Below, piece by piece: positions 36,431-48,254 of a stretch of 64,000 nt of DNA (position 1 is the first letter of the stretch; each line of letters opens with the position of its first letter). The stretch is from the NCBI RefSeq assembly GCF_021134715.1, contig NC_060020.1:4464001-4528000 (forward strand), written 5' to 3'. The notes beneath the pieces were generated by a model, which ran no database searches, had not been told where the DNA came from, and worked only from the letters and a program-made list of their open reading frames with translations. The DNA comes from Daphnia pulex (taxonomy: Eukaryota; Arthropoda; Branchiopoda; Diplostraca; Daphniidae). Made by a program: the position numbers and the translations under genes.

Positions 36431-37330
36431 GTCGAGTGAGCATCTCCGACACGGCAACAACTGCAGCGCAATATGTGTCACCAACTACCTTCTTCATCGC
36501 ATTGCCAGTTCGCAATCTTGGGTAAATATTCATTTTTATTCGAGGTGTGAATCAATTTTCTTGTGTTCAGTTGATATGACTAGTTATATTCGATTATTAA
36601 TGTTCAAATCGTTTATATTTAAGTTAACTATGGCGCTGTGTTGCTGTTTGGTGTTGAATCGTTAATGGTTGGGTCGATCTCGGGTGTACAGATGTCTCCT
36701 GGACATGGTGGATACCAAGTAATAGCAGCGAAGGAATAATAAACCACACCGCCGCCTTACTACAAAACGAAGTTAACATTCGCAACATCTACTTACTACG
36801 CCGAGGCCCCCTAAGTGCTACACCGCTAAGACTCGAGAGTTACGCGACAAACGCGACCCGAGTTACATCACCACAGCGCCTGAGTACTACACCACTGAGT
36901 ATACTGTCCCAGCCTACTACACCGAGGTCCCCAAGTACTACACGACTACGAATGTTGCCCAAATATTACACTAAGGCTCCAGCTTATTTCAATACCAAAG
37001 CGGTCAAGTACTACACCGAACCGCACAAGTACTACTCTACCCTGTACACAACCACAACTGAGGCGACCAAGTACTACGTAGCCCAGACTTACATCACAGT
37101 AGCTGCTCCTTCGTACTGCGTTGAACTGAAATAATTCACCGAGGCTTCAGTTTACAACAGCATAACCCACGCTACACCTAGATACTATTACGAAGACTCC
37201 AACTACTGTACCCAAGAGGTCACACCACTTGCCTTGCCCCAGTTTCCTACACTGAGGAACACAAGTATTACTCTGCTCCAAGCTACTACCAAACTGAGAC
37301 TCCTGTTTAATACACCAAGTCACCGAGTAT
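36430..37330 (+). pseudogene. YYT repeat protein, unit E (degenerate)
   Basis: Exon 1 ends at CTTGG|GTAAAT (36521). Exon 2 begins about 36624 after ATTTAAG. The repeat region carries pieces such as KYYTKAPAYFNTKAVKYYTEPHKYYS and TTEATKYYVAQTY, split between frames with several stops. It lies in the spacer and is not duplicated in the arms, but is clearly a member of the same tandem family. Confidence 0.55.
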
Positions 37331-37342
37331 TACAGCCAAATG

Positions 37343-37990
37343 GTAAATATTGTGTTTTTACATGGAGTTTTGTATCACTATTTTTTTTTCTGTTTGTTAA
37401 TATGCCTGTTATTTTTGAAAATTTTGAAAATTGTTCAAATTTTTTACCGTCTAGTAAGGTGTCGTGCTGCTGTTGGTTGTTGTATCCTTGGTGGTTGGGT
37501 CAATCACTAGTGTACCGATGTCTCTTGGTGGTGGATACCGAACCACAACGCCGCCGTCTTACTGCACGACAAAAACGTATGCAACAACCAGAGTACTACA
37601 CCACCGAGGCACCGGAGTACTACACTGTTCCCAGCTTATTACGCCACCAAAGCGGTCAAATGCTACACCGAAGCGCCCAAGTACTACTCTGCCCCGAATT
37701 ACTACATAGCGGCTGCTCCTTCGTACTATCCGAAATACTACACTGAGGTTCCAGTTTACTACACTGCAACCCACGCTGCCCTCAGCTACCAAACCGAGGC
37801 TCTGCTCCCATACCGATGCTCCCAAGTACTACAATACCAAAGCACCCGAGTATTATATCACTACTTAGGCAGTTCCGACCTAATGCACCGAAGCTGCGAA
37901 GTATTCCACTGCTCCGAGTTACTACAGGCACCCCTGGATATTACATCACAACCTACGGTTCTTCAGTTCAGTACAGGGAGGCTCTTAAAT
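37343..37990 (+). pseudogene. YYT repeat protein, unit F (signal-peptide frame preserved, then shifted)
   Basis: An intron-like segment runs from about 37343 to CCGTCTAG (37454). The exon then reads VVLLLVVVSLVVGSITSVP, a convincing signal-peptide core, followed by MSLGGGYRTTTPPSYCTTKTYATT. A one-base shift then moves to the frame EYYTTEAPEYYTVPS. Later pieces (KYYSAPNYY, KYYTEVPVYYTATHAA) are in further frames. This copy best shows that the family encodes a secreted protein. It has no promoter of its own and no intact frame. Confidence 0.6.
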
Positions 37991-38055
37991 ACTAGAGTCG
38001 AAATTTCTGATTTATTTATTAGTGTACAGAGTTGTCGGTCATTAACTAACAGTTA

Positions 38056-38575
38056 CTAGTCACTGGGAAGTGTTGTTGATCTTAAATGAGAAAATAAATG
38101 TTTTAATGGTAACCATCTTTTAACACTTTCAAGCCTTTTGCCATTGCAACTATTTATTGGGTACCTGGGCACAATCACAGGTGTGTAACAGCGGACGGAA
38201 GCGATCATGAAGTGGTCCAGATCCAGAAACTCGCCCAAGTCGCCAGTAAAGAAAAACAAATTGTGTTTAGTAGCAGTGATGCTAGATGAGCGTTCGTCGC
38301 GAAGATAAGGATGGACGTAGGTGGAAGTCCCTCTTCCGTCATGGATAAAGGTCAGCATTGCACAAGAATCTTCGTGCCAGGACCACACGATTCCATAAAG
38401 AAACCGCGTGCTCTGTAAAAAAAATTTTTACATTAATGAAAATATAAAAATGAATAAAGCATATCAACCTTTACCTTTTCTAAGGACACTGAAATGCCCA
38501 TGATGAAAAAACCGTAAAAATGGAATCCATTGCAACCAACAGCATTACTCCATATGTTATTGAGAAATGATGATG
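38056..38575 (-). CDS. Unrecognised two-exon (or longer) minus-strand gene, partial
   Basis: On the minus strand an exon starts at 38575 after TTTCTTTAG, reads SSFLNNIWSNAVGCNGFHF through LEK and ends at 38475 with AAAAG|GTAAAGG. The next exon starts at 38412 after a T-rich acceptor ending ACAG, and continues in the same frame STRFLYGIVWSWHEDSC to a stop at 38056. The joined reading is at least 151 aa with good splice sites, and includes RCYTPVIVPRYP near the C-terminus. No domain is recognised. A donor-like AAAG|GTAAGC near 38635 suggests another exon upstream, but the sequence there has stops in the needed frame. It lies in the palindrome spacer next to the YYT units. It may be a host gene fragment or a mobile-element gene. 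Confidence 0.45.
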
Positions 38576-39146
38576 CTAAAGAAAGTGTCATGAAGTATTG
38601 CAGTAGTGTGGTGATAGGTGGTATTGATGCTTACCTTTCATATGGTTGATGAATTTAGTAAGGCATTTCTTTCATCAAGGAATCTATTGTCGGATGTCGG
38701 TGGAGTTCTTCTGTCTTTTGAGTTCTACGTCTACGGTCGCCAAACCAAAGTTAAATTGCGTTTTGGAATTGGAGTGTCAGAGGTGTCCAATAGATGGCAT
38801 AGGCGTCGTCGTTTTCATGTGATGGCCGATTGTTGTGTTGAGTGGTTGTCAAAAGTTTTCCTATTTTTCCATGAAAATTACCGATGAATTCATAAGTAAA
38901 TTCAAGTTTGTTTCTGTGCAATTTGTTTGTGATGTGATTTATTCCGTTTGTTTTGCTGGATCAAATTCAAAATTCCTCAATATAACCTGTTGGAAGGAAC
39001 GGGAAAGGAAACAGTGCATACAAGTAGCCTACCATCACTAATTCACTATACCACCAACTCTTTTATTAAAAATCGTCGTTCTGCTGAATGCATCATGCAG
39101 TTAATACAGGTAAAAACCAATAATGTCTTAGTCACAATTTTTTTAA
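38576..39146. other. Spacer segment; no gene recognised
   Basis: A plus-strand open frame of 89 codons at 38618-38887 (FSKAFLSSRNLLSDVGG...) has no recognised motif and overlaps the region where the minus-strand gene would need its first exon. Nothing further can be supported. Confidence 0.35.
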
Positions 39147-39640
39147 GGTAAAATCTATTGCCCCCCAGAATCTGGGGGGTAATAGCATTTCTGGCTATTG
39201 CCCCCCAGAAAGGCAATACCCCCATCTAGCGGTAGTCGATATGAACTGCAGCTTTTCTAGTATACTAGTAGTAAGTTTTGGTGTTTGTTAGTCCTGATTT
39301 GTCCTGGTTTCTGTGGTAAACTGTTAGTAGATAAGAACTCCCGTTACTAATTTCTTTGTCTACACAGGTGCTCTCTGTTCGATCACTGATTTTAGTAGAG
39401 GCATTTTCCGATGCCTACCAATTTCACTTTTTTCAAATAATCCAAATTCAATTTATTTGTAACCATTTGTAACAGTAATCAGGACTAACAAACAAAACAA
39501 ACTTTGAATTTAGTCAAAACTAACTACGGGAATAGCTGCAGTTCATTTAGCCCACCGCTAGATGGGGGTATTGCCTTTCTGGGGGGCAATAGCTTGAAAT
39601 GCTATTACCCCCCAGATTCTAGGGGGCAATAGGCGCGACC
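39147..39640. mobile_element. 494-bp MITE with long terminal inverted repeats and 9-bp target duplication
   Basis: The ends are GGTAAAATCTATTGCCCCCC and the complement of GGTCGCGCCTATTGCCCCC, and the inverted similarity continues for about 100 bp (to 39245, and from 39535). It is flanked by TTTTTTTAA at 39138-39146 and again at 39641-39649. Each end folds on itself: CTATTGCCCCCCAGA against TCTGGGGGGTAATAG at 39155-39185. A 9-bp duplication and a GG start would suit Mutator-like or Merlin-type elements; this is inference. No ORF. Confidence 0.85.
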
Positions 39641-39649
39641 TTTTTTTAA

Positions 39650-41814
39650 ATACTTGTTCCCAGACTTAGTTAATATTCGTCTAATTATCAGCAGTTTCTA
39701 TTGATCTTTGTAGGTCACTACCCCAGTGTGGACGTTTGTTTTTCTGAACATGTTTTTCAACAAATAATTCATTGGCGTGCAAGTATTATTCTTCTTTCGG
39801 TTTTAAACTGTTATTTGATGTCATAGATTGTATTTTCTGTCATAGGGAAAGCTTAAAGCTTACCCATGGGCAATCTTCAGGTTAGCAGCAGCAGCTTAAG
39901 AGAAGAATGTGAACAAATGCAGGGCACATACCAGCATGTGCTGTATTTTTCTTAATGTTGAGCACGAGCAATAGGTAATTAACTTTAGTTTATTGGATGA
40001 ATGTTGGAATATTTATTGACATATTTCCTTTAGATTCAACATGACTAACTGTTTGATGCCAAAGTTAGTTGGAATTGGAACTCAACTCACTGTATGTACT
40101 CTAACACAGATAACTGGTGCTGTTGCCCTACAGCCACAGGCAGGAAAATCATTCTTTTTTTTTTTCAGAAAATTGTAAGTTAAATTTTTTGTTTGACCCC
40201 CCAACACTTTCTGTTAATATTATAGATTTTTATGTTGAAAGAGTTAAAAAGTCTGAAAAGCTAACTAATAACTTTGTGTATTTGTGTCATAGGGAAAGCT
40301 GCTGGAGTAATCTGGTGTTCATGCTCATTAATTTCATTTCGTGCCAGCTAGTGAAAGCCGAAAGGCATGTCGAATTCAAGTTGAGCTACTGCGTGTTGTC
40401 TCGAAGCAAGCAATCCAGCCGTTGCGTTCAGTCATTTGGAACAGGAATCTAATGGCTGTCAATAGGTGGCTGTCAAAAGTTGGTTGGAATGTCCACCAGG
40501 TAGCGCGAGTGTCTTCAGGGACGCAATTGGGCCATTTTGTTCCAAGACGCCCAGCAGAAATGGTTGCTGGTCATGACGTTTCTCACGATGAAAATTAAAA
40601 GGTATTTATTGTTAATTTCCTATTGTTATTGAATTTAAAATGTTGATGTGAAAATTTACAGGTGATTTAGCACGTAGAAACCAATTTGCCAAATCATTCA
40701 ACTCAGACTTGGAATTGCCTGTACATTGCCGAAATGGCGTGCCTCGTGTGTCTCTCTGCCTGTTCTTAGGCGTACGTCTCATCCCATGCAACAGCAAAAA
40801 GTAATTATTTTGATCAAATGTCTTTCAAAAGTACTACAGATTTAGTTAACATGACTAGAGAGTAGACAAATTTTCTCCGCTACTATAGAAATTTTGAATC
40901 AGATATCAAAGTTATTCTGTTGGACTGCGTAGTTTTCTGTTACTCTTTGTATTCTTTTGTTATAATGAGTATGCATGTGTACACAGTTGTTTCTCGAAAA
41001 TAATTTTCTTTTCCTCAATAGGTATAACAACCACACTTCTTAAACGCTGTTGGTTACCTTGTTGCAGCCAAAGGTGAAAGGTGTGACGAAGACAGATTGA
41101 ACCATTGTATGCAGCATGCGGTTGCAGTGTAATCCAGAAGTTGCTGTGCTGTTGTAGCTGAGCTGTTCCATTCATGACTTAAAAATTTTTGTGTTTTCAT
41201 CCGTGTCTATATTTTGTGTTGCTGAGTTATAAGTTTGATCTGTTGTCTTTTGAGTTTTCATTCAATCATGCAGTATACGACTGAGGCAACCTGATCAATA
41301 TCAAGTTTGACACAGTTGAGAACTGCTAGATTAAACAAACTTTCTGCTCCAAACAAATAATAACTTGCATATAACTTGCATCATGTTATTATCGCGGTAG
41401 AGAAAGCAACAGGCCCCCCCTCCTGGGGGCCACAGGAAAAATATGTGTAAAATTATAAATGTTGTATAAATTTTTGTTATAAATAAAATTTGTATATAAT
41501 AAAATTTTCAAATGAAATTTTTCGCGACAATTTTTTAATAATAACGTGTAAGGGGAATTTTTTTAAAATTTTTTTCAAAAACAAAAGTCTGGACTTAGCA
41601 GAAATAATGGAAGGTGAACTTTGAATTGTTGTATTTAGCAAGATCAATTATTTGGAAATTTACATGGCACTCAGAAATATTTTCTCACATCACGAAATTT
41701 TCAGCAGGAGGAAAGGTACTTCAGGAGAAAATAGAGACATACACGTGATTTATCGATCAATCTTATATTTCAGTAATATTTCAACACATTCAATGATATA
41801 CTTCAGAACTTCGA
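39650..41814. other. Spacer segment between palindrome arms; no gene recognised
   Basis: Open frames at 40117-40452 and 40341-40598 have no motif I know. A G/C-run hairpin GCCCCCCCTCCTGGGGGCC lies near 41413-41431. The stretch 41440-41580 is strongly AT-rich. No exon chain was found. Confidence 0.4.
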
Positions 41815-42597
41815 TGTATAGGTCGGAGCAACATTGGTGACAGTCAGGAGAATTGCTGGTGTAATACATATGAACTTCAGATGGTAGTAATTTGGAGCAG
41901 GATAATACTTAAATTCCTCGATGTAGTATACCAGGCAGCGTACGTGGTTGTGTAACAGGAGGCTTCTTCGGTGAATTACTTGGCGGCTGTGGAGTTGTAG
42001 CTAGGTGCAGCGTAGGTCGTGGTGTAGTAGACTGGAGCAGTGTAGTATTTCTGTTCAATGTAGTACGAAAGAGCAGCTTCTGGGTTGTAAGTCGGGACTG
42101 CGTAATAATTGGCCGCCTCAGTTCCGATTGAGTAGCTCGGGGCAGAGAAGTTCTTTGCCGCTTCGGTGTAGTATTCGACCGTTTTGGTGTAGTTATCAGC
42201 AGGAGCCTCGGTGTAGCAGATGGGAACAGAAGTAGTTAGGAGTGTCGGTGCAGTAAGTAGCCGAGAACATAGTAATACTTGGGAGCCTCAGTGTAATAGG
42301 ATGGGGCAGCATGCCTTGTCATGTAGTACTCCGTGGCCTTGGTGGTGTAGTAACTCGGGGCAGAGTAATACTTCAGGGTGTCAGTGTAGTGGCTCGGGAC
42401 AGCATAAGTTGTGGTATAAAACTCCGGTGCTTTAGTGGCGTAGTACTTGAAAACCTCGGTGCAGGAACTGATCGTTGCATAAGTTGTGTAGGAAGGCAGC
42501 GGCGTTGCGGTTTGATATCCGCCATATCAAGAAGACATCACTACACCTGCGTTCGATCCAGCCATCAACTATAAGATGAGCACGACGCCATAGTTGA
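41815..42597 (-). pseudogene. YYT repeat protein, unit C' in the right arm (keeps more 3' sequence)
   Basis: Mirror of unit C, with exon 2 starting at 42597 on the minus strand. It has the same nonsense TGA in the leader and the same repeat order. Beyond the arm boundary at 41971 the repeat continues (KYYPAPNYYHLKF) to about 41815, which the left-arm copy lacks. This suggests that the right arm preserves the original unit and the left arm was cut at 35543. Confidence 0.6.
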
Positions 42598-42800
42598 CTA
42601 AGCAGTAGATAGTATTTAATTTTAGTGTATAAATTTAACAGGCATATTAACAACTAGAAAAAAAATAGAATTGAAACAAAACTCAATGTAAAAATAAGAA
42701 TATTTACCCAGAATTGCGAATCGGTTACACGATGAGGAATGCAGTTGGTGACAGATAGGGCACTGCAGTTAGGGGATGACTTCTTTTTTTTTTAGACGAC

Positions 42801-43715
42801 TCCTTTTACGCACAGTAATACTTCGGGACGTAGGTGTAGTAGCTCGGGGCAGCGTAGTTGTAGTGTAGTAATTGAGCGATTCAGTGTTGTAGTAACGCGG
42901 GGCCTCGGTGTAGTAGGCAGGGGCAGCATACGTTGTTGTGTAATAGGCGGCTTCTTCGGTGTAGTACCTGGGGGCTGCGGTTTAGCGTAGGTCGTAGTGT
43001 AGTATTTCTGTTCAACGTAGCACGAAAGAGCAGCTTCTCTGTAGTACGTCGGGACAGCGTAATACTTGGCCGCCTCAGTTGTGGTTGTGTAGATCGGGGC
43101 ATCGGTGTAGTACTTGACCGTTTTGGTAATCAGCGGGAGCCTCGGTGTAGTAGCTGGGAACAGAGTTGTATTTAGGAAAATCGGTGCAATAAGTAGCTGA
43201 GAACAGAGTAATACTTGGGAGCCTCGATGTAGTAGGATGGGGCAGCATGCGTAGTCATACTCCGTCGCCTTGGTGGTGTAGTAACTCGGGGCAGAGTAAT
43301 ACTTCAAGGCGTCATTGGAGTGGCTCGGGGCAGCATAAGTTGTGGTATAAAACTCCGGTGCTTTAGTGGCGTAGTACTTAAAACCTCGGTGCAGGAATTC
43401 GTCGTTACGTAAGTTGTGTAGGAAGGCAGCGGCGTTGCGGTTTAATTTCCGCCATACCAAGAAGACATCACTACACCTGCGTTCGATCCAGCCATCAACT
43501 ATAAGATGAGCACGACGCCATAGTTGACTAAGCAGTAGATAGTATTTAATTTTAGTGTATAAATTTAACAGGCATATTAACAACTAGAAAAAAAATAGAA
43601 TTGAAACAAAACTCAATGTAAAAATAAGAATATTTACCCAGAATTGCGAATCGGTTACACGATGAGGAATGCAGTTGGTGACAGATAGGGCACTGCAGTT
43701 AGGGGATGACTTCTT
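42801..43715 (-). pseudogene. YYT repeat protein, unit B' in the right arm
   Basis: Mirror of unit B, with exon 2 from about 43527 down to 42801 and an exon 1 remnant upstream of it. The 263-codon open frame through the repeat is identical in protein to the left-arm copy, including the same frameshifts, so the damage predates the inverted duplication or has been homogenised since. Confidence 0.6.
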
Positions 43716-43731
43716 TTTTTTTAGACGACTC

Positions 43732-44690
43732 CTTTTACGCACAGTAATACTTCGGGACGTAGGTGTAGTAGCTCGGGGCAGCGTAGTTGTAGTGTAGTAA
43801 TTGAGCGATTCAGTGTTGTAGTAATGCGGGGCCACGGTGTAGTAGGCAGGGGCAGCATACGTTGTTGTGTAATAGGCGGCTTCTTCGGTGTAGTACCTGG
43901 GGGCTGCGGTTTAGCGTAGGTCGTGGTGTAGCGAACTGGAGCATCAGTGTAGTATTTCTGTTAAACGTAGCACGAAAGAGCAGCTTCTCTGTTGTACGTC
44001 GGGACAGCGTAATACTTGGCCGCCTCAGTTGTGGTTGTGTAAATCGGGGCAGAGTAGTACTTTGCCGCTTCGGTGGAGTAATCAGCGGGAGCCTCGGTGT
44101 AGCAGCTGGGAACAGAGTAGTTTTTAGGAAAATCGGTGCAATAAGTAGCTCAGAACACAGTAATACTTGGGAGCCTCGATGTAGTAGGATGGGGCAGAAT
44201 GCATAGTCATACTCCGTTGCCTTGGTGGTGTAGTAACTCGGGGCAGAGTAATACTTCAGGACGTCAGTGTAGTGGCTCGGGGCAGCGGAAATTATGGTAT
44301 AAAACTCCGGTGCCTTAGTAGTGTAGTACTTGTAGACCTTGGTGCAATAACTGGTCGTTGCGTGAGTTGCTTTTGGGAAGGCGGCGGCGTTGCGGTTTGG
44401 TAGCCGCCATACCAAGAAGACATCGATACACCAGTGGTCGACCCACCAAACAACGACACAACACCGAACAGCGTACGACGCCTTATTAACTAGACAGTAA
44501 ACAAATTCAAGCAATAATGTTAAATAATAATATGCATTCTAACAAACAGAAAATAATTGGCATCAATAGAAAACTCCATGTAAAGACAGAATATTTACCC
44601 ATGGATACGAACTGGCAATACGCTGAAGAAGGCAGATGGTGACAGAGAGTGCGCTGCAGTTGTTGCCGTGTCGGAGATCCTCACTCGACT
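43732..44690 (-). pseudogene. YYT repeat protein, unit A' in the right arm
   Basis: Mirror of unit A: predicted start at 44690, exon 1 to 44599, exon 2 from 44489 to 43732. The 234-codon frame is identical to that of the left arm, including its frameshift after the GGYQTATPP region. Confidence 0.6.
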
Positions 44691-44723
44691 GATGTCTCTG
44701 GCCTTTTCTCTCTCCTTTATATA
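44690..44723 (-). promoter_or_regulatory. TATA-Inr core promoter of YYT unit A' (right arm)
   Basis: Reverse-complement copy of the unit A promoter: TATATAAA at 44723-44716 and initiator TCAGT with A at 44690. It drives outward to inward, as in the left arm, so the two promoters point towards each other across the spacer. Confidence 0.65.
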
Positions 44724-47229
44724 CGATTTTTTTATCACCCTCACCTCTTAAGCCTTGCGGATATTCTACCTGTTTGATAATGATGAAAAACACGTACCTT
44801 TCTCACCCAACCTCTCCGCCGTCGCATGATACGTATTACTTAATGATCTCCGTGACCTTCGAGCGCTAAGGACAAGAAAACTGGTTCCGCAGGTTGACGT
44901 TGCTGGGGATGGGTCTATATACAAAAACAATTTTTTTTTTAATGAATACCAAATTGTTTTGTAACGCATACCGTTCTCACCCAACCTCTACACCACTGCA
45001 TGACACGTTTTACGTAATGATCTCGGTGACCTTCGAAAGTCAAGGGCATGCAAACAGGGCTTTCCTTCTGCAGATTGATGTTGCTGGGGATTGGAATAGG
45101 TCTACAAACTACAACATCAAATCAAAATGAATACCAAATGTTTATGGCTTAAAACTCATTTAAAACCATTTGAAATTTGAGTCATTTGACTCGTTTCTTC
45201 GCGGAATGAATAAATCTTTCATTTCGAACCGTTTGAAGGACAGTCGGCTTTAAAAAAAAAACGGTACGTATCAATTATGTAATAGAGAAAGAAAAGACAA
45301 CTTGGGCGAATGTTCACTCAAATTATTCAATTAATAAAACGGAATAACGCTTCGAAACGATACCTTATAAGTATAGCAGACAAACTTTCGCGAGATCTAG
45401 GAAACAGGAGGGCGTCCAGCTGTAAAAGGAATTAAAAATACGGATTCTTTAAAGACGGCAAAAAGGTTTATTTGAACACATAAAAACAAAAAAAAAACGT
45501 TCTGAAGAAAAACTATTGAGTGAGTGAGTTCGTTGCCGTTTTTTTTTTTAACTTCTTGGATTTAAAGGTTGGCACGCTGGCTACTCGTAGTACCGTAATC
45601 CGTTTTGAATTTGAATTCTTAGTACGAGATTTTTTAAGCCTAACTGCGATGTTGCGGAAAATCTGGAATAGTCCAACCCCTGTATGTCAGATTGACGTGA
45701 AAAATGAAACCAACGACGCTGCCTCATTCTTCGGTACCCTGTCAGACTGTCACGATGAGGAAAGTACTTACTTACTTGATATACCGGTGATGGTAGTCCA
45801 CTGTGGTGTTCGTCTTTTCAATCTGCAGGTACTGTACAAGACACCTGATGAGTAATCCATGTCCATCTGAGGTTGTCACCTGCCGCGAATGGCCAAATCA
45901 TAGAAGAGGCCAAGAGAGTCTCATTCGCGGGAATCTTCCATGTGCTAAGAATTTGAAACACAGAAAAAACGTTGAATGTTAAAAATCATAATCAGATTTT
46001 AAACCTAGCGGTACAAGTTAGTGGCGCAAACATAAATGCATATACACGACTGTCGAAACAAAGGTAGTACTTGATAAACCTATCAGCTATCACAGCATAC
46101 ACAATATTTAAAATATACATATAAACATAAAATATTCAAACCAGTGCCTCAGTCGAATTGGTCTTTCAGTAAATGTTACCAGATTTTGAAAGGAAAACAA
46201 ACCAAGAACTTGCATGGACTTTGCAACTGGTCATAGTTAAAAACATTGAAACTCGTCAAATCTCAGCTCTAATCACAAAGGTACCGATTACTATTGGAAG
46301 AAATGAAATGGAAACCTTAAATATATAAAAAAAGGGAGAAAAGGTAGGATCCATTCGTTAAAAGGCCTACCTACTAAGCCTACCTATTAGGAAAAACAAT
46401 AGTCATGGGAATATATTGGAGACGTCGGACACGAGCCATTGATTTTCGATATCATCGTTTCTTGTTGAGAAATTTTGTCCATCGGATGTCAAAAAGGTTA
46501 TTTGAACTCTGAAATTCAATATGTTATAATGCTAATATGTGTGAATGTTTTTCAATATTCACAATAACTACGGACTACGGAGCGCCATTTGTAGCAAGCA
46601 AAGTACTACAAACCCCAGAAACCTTTTTTTCAAGTTTTTCATGCACCACCTTTGTTGATTTGTTGTCTCATTGTCTGCTACAGTTGTCTGCTTGCCTGGT
46701 AGCGGGGGCGCAACGCACGCCTCCACCTGTTATTAAGCCAAACCTTTTTTGATACGCCTGCCGGCCTGCGTAATAGTCTGTGATTAAAATTATTAGACAG
46801 CTAAAACGTTATTAGACACCACAAGTCTTTTAATTTAGTTTTTTTTATATGAAAATCCTGCTGCACCACAGACTAAGAGGGTAAAGACTACGATCAGGGA
46901 TAGGGCTAAGAGGAATGCTTGAAGCGATGCTCGTCCTATGCCGTATGGTGGCGCGTCGAGCACACAAAACGAAAGCCATTATTTTTCCCAACTTGATCTC
47001 GGTCGTCGGGGCGAACCCTACCGGCTTCTCGGGGGACAATAGAAAGTGGTAGGGTTCGCCCCGACGACCGTAGGCACGGTAGCGCTCGTGGTGGCGAAGG
47101 GCTACAACACACTGTCCTATAACATACTGTCAATATAAACAAGGTAAACAAAGCAGTTCAAAAAGTGTCAATTCAGGTTTTATTGCAGGTTTAGTGCCGT
47201 TTCTCACAGTGTGTCAGGTAGAGATTTGA

Positions 47230-48035
47230 TGAAAGATTCTCTGACCAGGCATCGAGCCAGAACCAAAGCCGATAAAAGAAAAAATGATGCTTTACAACAG
47301 GAACCTAAACATTCATGGAACTTCTTGGCAGTAATTTTGGCAGTAATTTTGGCAGAGGCAGAGTTACCCACTCTGATGAAGTTGTAGCAGTTTCTAATCA
47401 AGAAACTGCTAGTGAAATAACTCCCAGTCTAATGGTAAGTTTATCAATATTTGTGTTCAAGTTTACGATTAAAAAATGTTCCATTGTTTACAGAAAGAAG
47501 TGGTGTACAGGATATCATTCATTCAGTCGCACTGGAAAAGACATCATTGAAGCAAGCATTTCACAAGAAGAAAAAGGAACTAATCAAGAAAGCGAGTGGA
47601 AAACTTGCATGAAAGACAAGGAAGATGCTTGGGATTCCAAGAGAGATGCTGTCTTTCAAAACTACATTAGCTCCCGTTCCCACAGTGCAAGTAAATGTGG
47701 TGTATGTGAAAAAGTCACTAATCCTGTTTGTTGCTTTACTTGCAAGCAAGGTTTCTGCAGCAAATGTGATATGATCACTCACCGCAAACTGTTGGTACTA
47801 CACAATAGGGAGGTGTTTGAGAATGGCAAAAATTTAAAATTCTTGCGCCAAAACGAGTTCATATCTGAAGATGGGTACATCACTGTTGAAGGTAATAGCG
47901 GTTTCTTGAATTATATATGTAGATTAATAATTATCTTGTATTATAGTGTCCCTTCCTGAATGCAAAAGCCCTCATTCGTGTACTGCGAAACCTGGTTCAA
48001 GAGACGTAACCGTAGTTACAGCCAATGGTAAATGA
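47230..48035 (+). CDS. KDZ/Zisupton-like transposase N-terminal segment, left arm copy
   Basis: A 214-codon frame (47315-47959) contains CGVCEKVTNPVCCFTCKQGF followed by CSKCDMITHR, then LHNREVFENG. This Cys cluster followed by HNRE is what I associate with the N-terminal zinc-binding part of KDZ-type transposases. A donor after GTTGAAG (47891) and an acceptor TTATAG (47946) join it in frame to LPECKSPHSCTAKPG and DVTVVTANGK, which fits the next conserved block of the family (Cys..PG..V.V...NG). The start is uncertain: an earlier ATG at 47230 opens a basic peptide (MKDSLTRHRARTKADKRK) in another frame, and GTAAGT...TTTACAG at about 47434-47493 may be an intron. No DDE-type catalytic region follows, so this is a truncated gene. 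Confidence 0.55.
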
Positions 48036-48254
48036 GGGCAACTTCACGGAGGACAACCGATTACCAGGATTACATCGACGAAGACACAAACAATTATCAA
48101 CACTAGACGCTGATGAAGAAAATGATGACATCAATTAATATCCATAGTTCAAAACGCGCACATATATTGTTATGCAAATCTTGGTATAACATATGAAATA
48201 CAGCTATTGTTTGAAGGGAATAAAATTATTATTACGAGCTTTTTTATTTGTTTC

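Noticed and set aside
38618-39151. Plus-strand protein frames in the palindrome spacer
   Set aside because: No recognisable motif, no splice chain, and they overlap the flank of the better supported minus-strand exons.
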